From: Sphingomonas folli
GTDB taxonomy: Bacteria; Pseudomonadota; Alphaproteobacteria; Sphingomonadales; Sphingomonadaceae
Reading direction: 5' to 3'
DNA length: 64,000 nucleotides
Assembly (NCBI RefSeq): GCF_019429525.1
Contig: NZ_JAHXZL010000005.1
Coordinates: forward strand, 62,001 to 126,000
Program-made: the position numbers and the translations under genes
Shown: positions 49,804 to 57,489 of the stretch, piece by piece
How positions within the stretch are numbered: the stretch's first letter is position 1
Layout: each line of letters opens with the position of its first letter
The notes under the pieces: generated by a model
Database searches by the model: none
What the model saw: the letters and a program-made list of their open reading frames with translations, nothing else
What the model was told of the DNA's origin: nothing

Positions 49804-52143
49804 CTATAGCAGTTTGTCCAGCGTGATCGGCAGGTCGCGCACGCGCCGGCCGGTGGCGTTGTAGATCGCGTTGGCCACCGCCGCACCGACGCCGGTGATG
49901 CCGATCTCGCCGACGCCGTGCGCGCCCATCGGCGTGTGCGGGTCGGGGATGTCGGTCCAGATCACGTCGATCTCGGGCACGTCGAGGTGCACCGGCAGGT
50001 GATATTCGGCGAGGCTGGGGTTCATGATCCGGCCGTTGCGCTCGTCGAACTGGGTCTCCTCCATCAGGGCGAGGCCCAGCCCCATGATGATGCCGCCGCG
50101 GAACTGACTCGCCGCGGTCTTGGCATTGAGGATGCGCCCGCAGTCGAACGCGCCGAGGAAGCGGCTGACCCGCGTCTCGCCCGTCACCGCGTTGACCTTT
50201 ACCTCGCAGAACAGGGCGCTGTGCGAGTGCATCGACCAGTGCATCAGCTCGAGCGGCGGCGTGCCGGCCTTGGTCACCGTCACCTGGTCGCGCTGCGCGC
50301 GCGCCAGGATCGAGCCGTAGCTCTCGCGCCGCGCCGCGTCGTCGAGCTTGGCCAGCCCGCCCTCCTCGCTGCCGACGTCGGCCGCCGACAGACCGGCGAG
50401 CGGCGAGTCGTTGCCCGCCAGCGTCAGCAGCTCGGCCACCAGCGCGTTGTGCGCGGCGATCACCGCGGCGCCGATCGCGGCGGTCTGCTGCGACCCGCCC
50501 GCCATGATCGCGCCGGGGATGGCGGAGTCGCCGTAGGCGACCTCGACCCGGTCGAGCGGCAGGCCGAGCCGCTCGGCGGCCACGATCGCGGTGGTGGTGG
50601 AGGTGCCCATCCCCATCTCGGCCGCCGCCACCTCGACCAGCGCGCGCACGCCGTCGCTGTCACGGCGGAGCGTGATCCGCGCCTCGGCGCCGGGCATACG
50701 ATAGTACGGGTAGGTGCCGGTGGCGCAGCCGGTGCCCACCAGCCACTCGCCCTCGCGCCGCGTCCCCGCCGCGCCCCGGTCCGACCAGCCGAACCGCGCG
50801 GCGCCGTCGCGCCACGCCGTGTCGATGTGGCGCGACGAGAAGGGCAGCCCCGTGGTGGGGTCCTTGTCGGGCTCGTTGCGCAGCCGCAGCTCGACCGGGT
50901 CGATCGCCAGCGCCTCCGCCAGCTCGTCGATCGCGGACTCGAGCGCGAAGGTGCCCACCGCCTCGCCCGGCGCGCGCATGAAGGTGTTGGCGAGCATGTT
51001 CATCTGCGCCACCTCCACCTGCAACTTGATGTTCGGGCAGGCATAGCCGGCGCGGGTGCCGAGGATGAACGGCTCGGGCATATTGTTGTGCGGCGTCATC
51101 ACCGACAGGCCGGTGTGGATCAGCGCCTCGAACCGTCCGTCCGCGCTGGCGCCGATCGCGACCCGCTGCTCGGTCAGCGTCCGCCCGCCGACGACGCGGT
51201 ACACGCCCTCGCGCGAGAGCGCGATCCGCACCGGCCGCCCGGCCATCTTCGCCGCGGCGGCGCCGATCACCTGATGGTCCCACAGCCCCTTGCTGCCGAA
51301 GCCGCCGCCGACATAGGGCGAGGTCAGCCGCACCTGCTCTGGCGCCAGGTCGAACACCTCGCCGAGCGTCTGCGCCTGCTGGGTCACCATCTGGCTGGCG
51401 TCGTGGATCACCAGCTCGTCGCCGACCCAGGCGATCGTCGCGGCGTGCGGCTCGATCGGGTTATGGTTATGCCGCGGCGTGCGATAGGTCGCGTCGACCT
51501 TCACCGCGGCCTTCGCGAGCGCGCCCTCGGCATCGCCGATCTCGTTGAGCAAGGGCTGTCCCATGAACAGGCCCTGCGCGATGCCATTGGCCTTGGCGCC
51601 CGCGAGCGAGGTGGTCGAGGGCTCGGGGGCGTAGCTGACCTCGACCAGCGCGGCGGCATGGTCGGCCTGCTCCTGCGTGTCGGCCAGCACCGCGACGATC
51701 GGCTGACCGTTCCAGTGAACGCGATCGTCCTGGAAGATCGTCAGGTCGGCGGGGCCGACGCCGTTCGGGGAGGAACCGAACGCGGGCGGCTTGTTCATCC
51801 GCGGCGCGTTGAGATGCGACATCACCAGCACCACGCCGGGCGCCGCCTCGGCCGCGGCGCCGTCGATCGCGGTGATGCGGCCGCGCGGGATGGTGGCGTA
51901 GACCAGCGCGCAATAGGCCATGTTCTCGAAGCGGAACTCCGCCGCGAACTGCGCCCCGCCCTGCACCTTGAGCGGCCCGTCGAGCCGCGAGACAGACGTG
52001 CCGATCAGCCCGTGCTTGTGCTGGATCAGCGGGTCGGGGACGCCGCCGGGGATCCAGCTGTCGGGCGCGAGCGGGACCAGCTTGGTCATCGCGCCCTGCA
52101 CCAGGCCCTGCGCGCCCTGCTTGACCGTGTCGACGATGCTCAT
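49804..52143 (-). CDS. paoC: Molybdopterin-binding subunit of an aldehyde oxidoreductase, PaoC-like
   Basis: A 779-residue catalytic subunit of the xanthine dehydrogenase family. It holds the aldehyde oxidase N-terminal domain (from HGLIGTSVSRLDGPLKVQGGAQFA) and the molybdopterin domain (YVGGGFGSKG, RAPGEAVGTFALESAID). The base catalyst fits E746 in GVGEIGITGVG. The organisation with separate 2Fe-2S and FAD subunits matches PaoABC, which oxidises aromatic aldehydes to acids in Escherichia coli. ATG at 52143 overlaps the FAD gene by four bases. Substrate is unconfirmed. No XdhC/PaoD maturation gene is in the window. Confidence 0.9.
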   Translation of the reverse strand: MSIVDTVKQGAQGLVQGAMTKLVPLAPDSWIPGGVPDPLIQHKHGLIGTSVSRLDGPLKVQGGAQFAAEFRFENMAYCALVYATIPRGRITAIDGAAAEAAPGVVLVMSHLNAPRMNKPPAFGSSPNGVGPADLTIFQDDRVHWNGQPIVAVLADTQEQADHAAALVEVSYAPEPSTTSLAGAKANGIAQGLFMGQPLLNEIGDAEGALAKAAVKVDATYRTPRHNHNPIEPHAATIAWVGDELVIHDASQMVTQQAQTLGEVFDLAPEQVRLTSPYVGGGFGSKGLWDHQVIGAAAAKMAGRPVRIALSREGVYRVVGGRTLTEQRVAIGASADGRFEALIHTGLSVMTPHNNMPEPFILGTRAGYACPNIKLQVEVAQMNMLANTFMRAPGEAVGTFALESAIDELAEALAIDPVELRLRNEPDKDPTTGLPFSSRHIDTAWRDGAARFGWSDRGAAGTRREGEWLVGTGCATGTYPYYRMPGAEARITLRRDSDGVRALVEVAAAEMGMGTSTTTAIVAAERLGLPLDRVEVAYGDSAIPGAIMAGGSQQTAAIGAAVIAAHNALVAELLTLAGNDSPLAGLSAADVGSEEGGLAKLDDAARRESYGSILARAQRDQVTVTKAGTPPLELMHWSMHSHSALFCEVKVNAVTGETRVSRFLGAFDCGRILNAKTAASQFRGGIIMGLGLALMEETQFDERNGRIMNPSLAEYHLPVHLDVPEIDVIWTDIPDPHTPMGAHGVGEIGITGVGAAVANAIYNATGRRVRDLPITLDKLL

Positions 52144-53129
52144 GCCGCCTCTCCCTTGACCAGCTCGCCCAGCACCGCGGCGAGCGTCCGCCCCGCCAGC
52201 GCCGGCTTGAACGCGTTGTGCCGCAGCGGCGCGGCGTCGGCGAACTCCAGCGCCGCGGCGGCGTGGATCGCCTCGGGCGTCGCCGGCCCGCCGCGCAGCG
52301 CCGCCTCGGCCTTCAGCGCGCGCCACGGCTTGTGCGCCACCCCGCCGAACGCCACGCGGACGTCGCCGACGCGCTCGCCGTCGAGCTCGATCGCCGCCGC
52401 CACCGAGATCAGCGCGAAGGCGTAGCTCGCCCGGTCGCGCACCTTGCGATAGGTGGAGCGCGCCGCCAGCGGCAGCGCGGGCAGCTCGATCGCGGTGATC
52501 AGCTCGCCCGGCGCCAGCACCGTGTCGCGCTCGGGCGAGTCACCCGGCAGGCGGTGGAAGTCGGCGATCGGCACCGTCCGCTCGCCGCCAGCGCCCGCGA
52601 CATGGACCCGCGCGTCGAGCGCCACCAGCGCGACGCACATGTCGCTGGGATGGGTCGCGACGCACGCCTCGGACGCGCCGAGCACCGCGTGGATGCGGTT
52701 GAAGCCCTCGCGCGCGTCGCACCCCTCGCCCGGCGCGCGCTTGTTGCAGCGCGAACCGTCGGTGTCGTAGAAATAGGTGCAGCGCGTGCGTTGGAGCAGG
52801 TTGCCGCCCACCGTCGCCATGTTGCGGATCTGCGCCGAGGCACCCGCCAGGATCGCGCGCGACAGCATCGGGTAGCGCTCGCGCACCGCGCGATGTTCGG
52901 CCAGCGCGGTGTTGCGCGCCGCCGCGCCGATCCGCAGCCCGCCGCCGTCGGTCTCCTCGATCGTGGCGGAGAGGCCGGTGACGTCGACCAGCGCCTCGGG
53001 TCGCGCCACCGTCTCGCGCATCAGGTCGACCAGGTTGGTGCCGCCGCCGAGATAGGCGGTGGCGCCCGCCGCGCCGAGCCGCAGCGCCTCGGCGGCGTCG
53101 CCCGCGCGGGCGTAGGAGAAGGGGGTCAT
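52140..53129 (-). CDS. paoB: FAD-binding subunit of the aldehyde oxidoreductase, PaoB-like
   Basis: A 329-residue subunit passing electrons from iron-sulfur centres to FAD. The FAD loops (YLGGGTNLVDLM, about 26-37, and ATVGGNLLQRTRC, about 105-117) and the C-terminal CO dehydrogenase domain are clear. Cysteines C117, C128, C137 and C156 in the inserted loop match the extra [4Fe-4S] cluster seen in PaoB, absent from ordinary xanthine dehydrogenases. ATG at 53129 overlaps the 2Fe-2S gene stop by four bases, so the three genes are translationally coupled. Confidence 0.9.
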   Translation of the reverse strand: MTPFSYARAGDAAEALRLGAAGATAYLGGGTNLVDLMRETVARPEALVDVTGLSATIEETDGGGLRIGAAARNTALAEHRAVRERYPMLSRAILAGASAQIRNMATVGGNLLQRTRCTYFYDTDGSRCNKRAPGEGCDAREGFNRIHAVLGASEACVATHPSDMCVALVALDARVHVAGAGGERTVPIADFHRLPGDSPERDTVLAPGELITAIELPALPLAARSTYRKVRDRASYAFALISVAAAIELDGERVGDVRVAFGGVAHKPWRALKAEAALRGGPATPEAIHAAAALEFADAAPLRHNAFKPALAGRTLAAVLGELVKGEAA

Positions 53130-53632
53130 GCCGCCCACTCCGCGGCGACCGTGGCGCGGATCGCGTCGACGATGCCGTTGTGCGCGCCGCAGCGGCACAG
53201 GTTGCCGCTCATCCGCTCCTGCACCTCCTCGCGGGTGAGCGCGACCGCGGCGGTGAGGTCGGCGCTGACATGGCTGGGCACGCCGCGCTCCGCCTCGGCC
53301 GCCATGCCGATCGCCGAGCAGATCTGGCCCGGCGTGCAATAGCCGCACTGGAAGCCGTCATGCTCGATGAAGGCCTGTTGCAGCGGGTGGAGTCCGTTCT
53401 CGCCCGCCAGCCCCTCGATCGTGGTGACCGAGCGGCCCTCGTACTGCACCGCCAGCGCGAGGCAGGACAGGATCCGCTCGCCGTCGACCAGCACCGTGCA
53501 GGCGCCGCACGCGCCCTGGTTGCAGCCCTTCTTGGTGCCGGTGAGATGCAGCGTCTCGCGCAGGTGATCCAGCAGCGACACGCGCGGGTCGGACGGCAGC
53601 GCCACCGCCTCCCCGTTGACGATGAGCGACAT
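53126..53632 (-). CDS. paoA: [2Fe-2S] subunit of the aldehyde oxidoreductase, PaoA-like
   Basis: A 168-residue subunit with two [2Fe-2S] clusters: plant-type C37, C42, C45, C57, and the helical domain C96, C99, C146, C148. Both ligand sets are complete. E. coli PaoA has a Tat signal sending the enzyme to the periplasm; here the chain begins directly MSLIVNGEAVALPSD without any signal, so this enzyme is probably cytoplasmic. ATG at 53632. It is first in the paoABC order and shares a 210-base divergent promoter region with the amidotransferase gene. Confidence 0.93.
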   Translation of the reverse strand: MSLIVNGEAVALPSDPRVSLLDHLRETLHLTGTKKGCNQGACGACTVLVDGERILSCLALAVQYEGRSVTTIEGLAGENGLHPLQQAFIEHDGFQCGYCTPGQICSAIGMAAEAERGVPSHVSADLTAAVALTREEVQERMSGNLCRCGAHNGIVDAIRATVAAEWAA

Positions 53633-53842
53633 AAGGGCTTCTCCCGACCTCTCCGATGCGGCGTGGCCGCCGCGTTAACCTATACCAACTTTCGGAAAGC
53701 GCGCGCCGTTTTTCGCCGCGGCGCGATACTCAGCCGGGCGCGGCGGCGCGTCATCATGGCGCGCCGGCGCGGCGGGGCTAAGGATAGGGTGAGAGGACGC
53801 GCCGAATCGCCGCCGCGTCGCCCACTCCCGCCGAGGTCACCG

Positions 53843-54568
53843 ATGCCGCTCACCGCCGTCGCGATCCGCCACGTCGCCTTCGAGGACCTCGGGCATCTCG
53901 ACGCCCCGCTGCGTGCCGCCGGCTACGCGATCCGCTACGTCGAGGCGGCGGGCGGCGGCGTCGCCGCGCTCGACCCGCTCGCACCCGACCTGCTGGTCGT
54001 GCTCGGCGGCCCGATGGGCGTCTACGAGGCGGCGGAGCACCCGTTCCTCGGCGACGAACTCGCGCTGCTCCGCGCGCGGCTGGCGGCAGGGCGACCGACG
54101 ATGGGGCTCTGTCTCGGCGCGCAGCTGATCGCGGCGGCGCTCGGCGCGCGGGTCTATCCCGGGCCGGCCAAGGAGATCGGCTACGCGCCGGTGACGCTCA
54201 CCCCGGCGGGCGACGGGTCGCCGCTCTCCGCGCTGCGCGCCGGTCAGCCAGTGCTGCACTGGCACGGCGACACCTTCGATCTGCCCGCCGGCGCGGTGCT
54301 GCTCGCCTCGACGAAGCTATACCATCACCAGGCCTTCGCGCTGGGACCGTACGCGCTCGCGCTGCAATTTCACCTCGAGGCGGACCGGATCGAGCGCTGG
54401 CTCGCTGGCCATGCCGACGAGCTGCGCGGCGCGCGGGTCGACCCGACCGAGATCGCACGCGACGCCGCCCGACACGACGCCGCGTTGCGCGACGCCGCCG
54501 CCGCGGTACTCGCGCGCTGGCTCGGCGAACTGGGCCACGGCGAACCCGGCCCTCCTCCCAGGGGCTGA
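53843..54568 (+). CDS. Class I glutamine amidotransferase-like protein (GuaA-type domain)
   Basis: A 241-residue stand-alone GATase1 domain. The catalytic triad is C90 (MGLCLGAQL), H177 and E179 (QFHLEAD). The oxyanion region GGPMGVYEAAEHPFLGDE is typical of the GMP-synthase-like, free-standing members that hydrolyse glutamine or gamma-glutamyl compounds. No partner synthetase domain is in the neighbourhood. ATG at 53843 was taken because earlier in-frame sequence is low-complexity. Adjacent genes face the other way; true substrate unknown. Confidence 0.85.
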   Translation: MPLTAVAIRHVAFEDLGHLDAPLRAAGYAIRYVEAAGGGVAALDPLAPDLLVVLGGPMGVYEAAEHPFLGDELALLRARLAAGRPTMGLCLGAQLIAAALGARVYPGPAKEIGYAPVTLTPAGDGSPLSALRAGQPVLHWHGDTFDLPAGAVLLASTKLYHHQAFALGPYALALQFHLEADRIERWLAGHADELRGARVDPTEIARDAARHDAALRDAAAAVLARWLGELGHGEPGPPPRG

Positions 54569-54579
54569 GCGAGCGCTCG

Positions 54580-55302
54580 TCAGAGATCGCTGGCCGGCAC
54601 CTGGACCGCCGCCTCGCGCCGCGCCGCCATCATCGCCAGCCAGCGCCGCCGCAGCGCCGCGCGGCGCTCGGGGTAGCGCTCGTCGAGGAAGGTGACCCCC
54701 GCCAGCCGGTCGGTGCGGAACATGCGGAAGTCGCGGCGCAGCTCGCACCAGGCGATCAGCACGCGCTTGCCGTCCATGTAGCCGACCAGGAACGGCCACA
54801 CCGTCCGCTCGCTCGGCGCGCCCGCGGCGTCGGCGTAGCCGATCCGCAACTTGCGCCCCTGCAGGCTCCAGGCGCGGAGCCGCGCGACGTCGACCCCGGC
54901 GTCGGCGCGCTCGCCCCACGACGGCGGGGTGATCACCGCTGGCTCGTCGATCGCGCCGCGCAGCCGCTCCGGGATCACCGCGGCGACCTTGGCCAGCACG
55001 TCCGCGGCGGCACGCGCCAGCCCCTCGTCGGCGTGGACCAGCACCCATTGCGCGCCGAGCACCACCGCCTCGACCTCGTCGGAGGTGAGCATCAGCGGCG
55101 GCATGTCGAAGCCGCGCTCCAGCACGTAGCCGATCCCCGCCTCACCGCGGATCGGCACGCGCTGCGCCACCAGCGCCGCGACGTCGCGATAGACGGAGCG
55201 CCGGCTGGTCTCGAGCTCGGCCGCGATCGCGTCGGCGGTCATCGGGCCGGGCGCGCGGCGGAGCAGCTGGACGATCTCGAACAGGCGGTCGGCGCGGCGC
55301 AT
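54580..55302 (-). CDS. YafY-type helix-turn-helix and WYL domain regulator
   Basis: A 240-residue regulator. The HTH_11 winged helix is at about residues 5-60 (MTADAIAAELETSRRSVYRDVAALVAQRVPIRGEAGIGYVL). The WYL-like domain at about 140-215 contains RKLRIGYADAAG and WPFLVGYMDGKRVLIAWCELRRDFRMFRTDRL; its ligand is probably a nucleic acid or small molecule. It lies in the same orientation as the small membrane protein and GST, stopping 11 bases from the amidotransferase stop. Confidence 0.92.
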   Translation of the reverse strand: MRRADRLFEIVQLLRRAPGPMTADAIAAELETSRRSVYRDVAALVAQRVPIRGEAGIGYVLERGFDMPPLMLTSDEVEAVVLGAQWVLVHADEGLARAAADVLAKVAAVIPERLRGAIDEPAVITPPSWGERADAGVDVARLRAWSLQGRKLRIGYADAAGAPSERTVWPFLVGYMDGKRVLIAWCELRRDFRMFRTDRLAGVTFLDERYPERRAALRRRWLAMMAARREAAVQVPASDL

Positions 55303-55312
55303 GCGGCACAGC

Positions 55313-55432
55313 CTAGAGGCGCGCGAGCGGCGAGGCGAGCGCGGCGACGAGCGGCGACGCGACGCTCGCCAGGATGAGCAGCGCGGTGACGACGAAGCCC
55401 GTCGCGGCCCAGCGCAGGTCGCGCGCGGTCAT
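55313..55432 (-). CDS. 39-residue membrane protein overlapping the GST gene
   Basis: A 39-residue frame starting with ATG at 55432, which overlaps the stop of the GST gene by four bases (ATGA), as in translational coupling. The sequence has one hydrophobic helix (about 8-31, WAATGFVVTALLILASVASPL). The coupling, the helix and GC-rich third positions support a real small membrane protein; it ends 10 bases before the start of the WYL regulator gene. No family known. Confidence 0.5.
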   Translation of the reverse strand: MTARDLRWAATGFVVTALLILASVASPLVAALASPLARL

Positions 55433-56019
55433 GCCGCCGGCACCGCGTCGCGCGTCATGGCGCGCTGGAAGGCGGGGCGCTGCGACAGCCGCGCGAGATA
55501 GGCGGGGATCGCGCCGTCGCGTGGCATCAGATGCTGCGCCCAGGCGAGCGTCGCCCCCAGCATCACGTCGGCGGCGCTGAAGCGCTCGCCGAGCAGCCAC
55601 GGTCCTTCCGCCAGCGCCCGCTCGATCCGCGCGACCGCGGCGGTGAAAGCGGGCTCGGGATCGGCCTCGGGCGCGCCGAGCCGCGCGCCGATGGCGGGGC
55701 CGAACTCGCCCTCGATCCAGCTCAGCCAGGTGAGATACGGCCCGCGGTCGCGGTCGCCGATCCAGGGCGCCAGCCCGGCGCCGTCGGCCTGGTCCGCGAG
55801 ATAGGTCGCCACCGCGGCGGACTCGGTGACGAGTATCGCGTCGTCGAGCAGCGCGGGCACCTTCTTGTCGGGGTGCGGGTTCGCGGCGTCGGGGCCGTCG
55901 CCGCTGCCATCGCGGTAGCGGATCGTCACGTAGCGCAGCTGATAGGGCACGCCGAGTTCCTCGAGCAGCCAGATGATGCGGGTCGAGCGCGACCGCGGGG
56001 CGTGGAACAGCGTCAGCAT
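55429..56019 (-). CDS. Glutathione S-transferase family protein
   Basis: A 196-residue cytosolic GST. The thioredoxin-like domain begins MLTLFHAPRSRSTRIIWLLEELGVPY, with the SRSTRI serine region typical of bacterial beta/theta-like GSTs; VPALLDDAILVTESAAVATYLAD binds glutathione. The C-terminal helical domain contains GERFSAADVMLGATLAW. ATG at 56019 gives standard length. It overlaps the 39-residue small frame at its stop. Likely detoxification or dehalogenation role, not specified. Confidence 0.92.
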   Translation of the reverse strand: MLTLFHAPRSRSTRIIWLLEELGVPYQLRYVTIRYRDGSGDGPDAANPHPDKKVPALLDDAILVTESAAVATYLADQADGAGLAPWIGDRDRGPYLTWLSWIEGEFGPAIGARLGAPEADPEPAFTAAVARIERALAEGPWLLGERFSAADVMLGATLAWAQHLMPRDGAIPAYLARLSQRPAFQRAMTRDAVPAA

Positions 56020-56185
56020 GGTACGTCTCCTGGGGCCGGGACGGCCGGTGGGGACGGTGTAGGCGCGCCCTGCTGCCAGCGTGGTGGCAGCAGGGCGCGC
56101 GGGGCCGGGGTGCGCCCGTCGCGCCACCGCGATGCCGGCGGCCGAGACGCTGGTCAGCGCCTCGCGGACCGCGTAGCACGGAGGG

Positions 56186-56365
56186 ATGGCCGACCGCTTC
56201 GAACGACACCGCCAGCCCTGGCGCCCCGACGAGATCCAGAAGCTCCACACCCTCGCGAAGAAGGGCATGGCGCTGAAGGCGATCGCCAAGGCGCTGACGC
56301 GCAGTGAGGAGTCGGTGAAGGAGCGGGCCAAGCAGGATGGCCTCTCGATCGCCAAGCTGCACTGA
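56186..56365 (+). CDS. 59-residue SANT/Myb-like helix-turn-helix protein
   Basis: A 59-residue protein, starting MADRFERHRQPWRPDEIQKL and continuing as a helical bundle with LAKKGMALKAIAKALTRSEESVKERAK. The W-PDEI-L-LA-KG-x4-IA-x2-L-RSxxSVKxRA pattern is a SANT/Myb-type DNA-binding motif seen in short alphaproteobacterial proteins. ATG at 56186 has GGAGG almost touching it, which is tight spacing. It lies divergent from the GST gene and is followed by a dispersed palindromic repeat. Target and role are unknown. Confidence 0.72.
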   Translation: MADRFERHRQPWRPDEIQKLHTLAKKGMALKAIAKALTRSEESVKERAKQDGLSIAKLH

Positions 56366-56418
56366 GACGGTAGGAGCGGTGCCTGGCCGGAGACCGAGCC
56401 GCATCGCCCTCTCCCGCC

Positions 56419-56510
56419 GTCATCCCGGGCTCGCCCCAGGGTTCACGGTGCCGCATGTCCGGCGGCCGACGAACTCGCGGCGCGCTTGATCCTGAGACGA
56501 TCTCAGGACC
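56419..56510. repeat. Copy 2 of the dispersed ~95-base palindromic repeat
   Basis: The left part has GTCATCCCG...TTCACGGTGCC and the right part TCCTGAGA/TCTCAGGA (56490-56508), both arranged as in copy 1 at 2738-2832. The middle has drifted, while the outer blocks are conserved. No coding frame is seen. Confidence 0.75.
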
Positions 56511-56561
56511 GCGCCCATCGCGGTCGACGGAGCGACCCACGTAGGCCTGGTCAGCGAACGG

Positions 56562-57404
56562 TCACGCCGCGCAGGTCTTCACCGCGCGCGCGAGCGCGGG
56601 CAGCGGGTCGCCCTTGGGGACGAACTCGTGCGCGAGATAGCCGTCGAAGCCGGTGTCGGCGAGCGCGCGCGCGAACGCGCCCCAGTTGACCTCCTGCGTG
56701 TCGTCGAGGTCGTGGCGCCCCGGCACGCCGCCGGTGTGGACGTGACCGATCCAGCGGATGTTCTGGCGGACCGTGGCGATCAGGTCGCCCTCCATGATCT
56801 GCATGTGATAGGCGTCGTACAGCAGTTTGACGTGCGGTGAGCCCACCGCCTCCATCACGCGCGCGCCCCAGGCGGTGTGGTCCGCCATATAGTCCTTGTG
56901 GTCGACCTTGCTGTTGAGCAGCTCGAGGCAGATCGTGACGTTATTGTCCTCGGCGATCTTCTTAACGCGGTTGAGGCCGGCGATCGTGTTCTCGGCGCCC
57001 TGCTCGTCCGACATGCCCTTGCGGTTGCCCGAGAAGGCGATGACGTTGGGCACGCCCGCCTTGGCCGCCTGCGGGATGCCGACGCGATACTGCGCCTCGA
57101 TCGCGGCGTGGTTCTCGGTGCGGTTGAGCCCGTTGGGGATCTGCATCACGTCCGCGGCATAGCCCATGGTGCAGCGCAGGCCGTGGCGACGCGGCACGTC
57201 GTAATCCTTGGGCTCGAGCAGGTCGATGCCGTCCAGCCCGATCTTGGCGGCGAAGGCGCAGAGCTGATCGAGCGGGATCTTGTCGTAGCACCAGCGGCTG
57301 ACCGACTGTTTCAGCCGCTTCTTCGTCGGCGTCGCCGGCCCGGCGACGGCCGCGCTCGCGGCGAGGGTGAGGGAAGTGCCGATGACCTGTCGCCTTGTGA
57401 CCAT
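56562..57404 (-). CDS. Exported TIM-barrel protein, hydroxypyruvate isomerase-like
   Basis: A 280-residue protein with a Tat-like signal (TRRQVIGTSLTLAASAAVAG, residues 3-22). The TIM barrel follows, with AP-endonuclease-2-like/Hyi features: WCYDKIPLDQLCAFAAKIGLDGIDLLEP, the metal ligands in ICLELLNSKVDH and YDAYHMQIMEGDL, and HVHTGGVPGRHD near the end. Hyi isomerises hydroxypyruvate to tartronate semialdehyde; Tat-exported homologues are common in sphingomonads and may act on sugar acids. ATG at 57404 lies 64 bases from the divergent oxoprolinase gene. Confidence 0.88.
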   Translation of the reverse strand: MVTRRQVIGTSLTLAASAAVAGPATPTKKRLKQSVSRWCYDKIPLDQLCAFAAKIGLDGIDLLEPKDYDVPRRHGLRCTMGYAADVMQIPNGLNRTENHAAIEAQYRVGIPQAAKAGVPNVIAFSGNRKGMSDEQGAENTIAGLNRVKKIAEDNNVTICLELLNSKVDHKDYMADHTAWGARVMEAVGSPHVKLLYDAYHMQIMEGDLIATVRQNIRWIGHVHTGGVPGRHDLDDTQEVNWGAFARALADTGFDGYLAHEFVPKGDPLPALARAVKTCAA

Positions 57405-57489
57405 GGACAGAGTGTAGCGCGGCCGTCGGCAGGGGCAAGCCGCCGCGCACCGATCGACAAGCCATCGCGTGGCTGCGATAGCTCGCACC

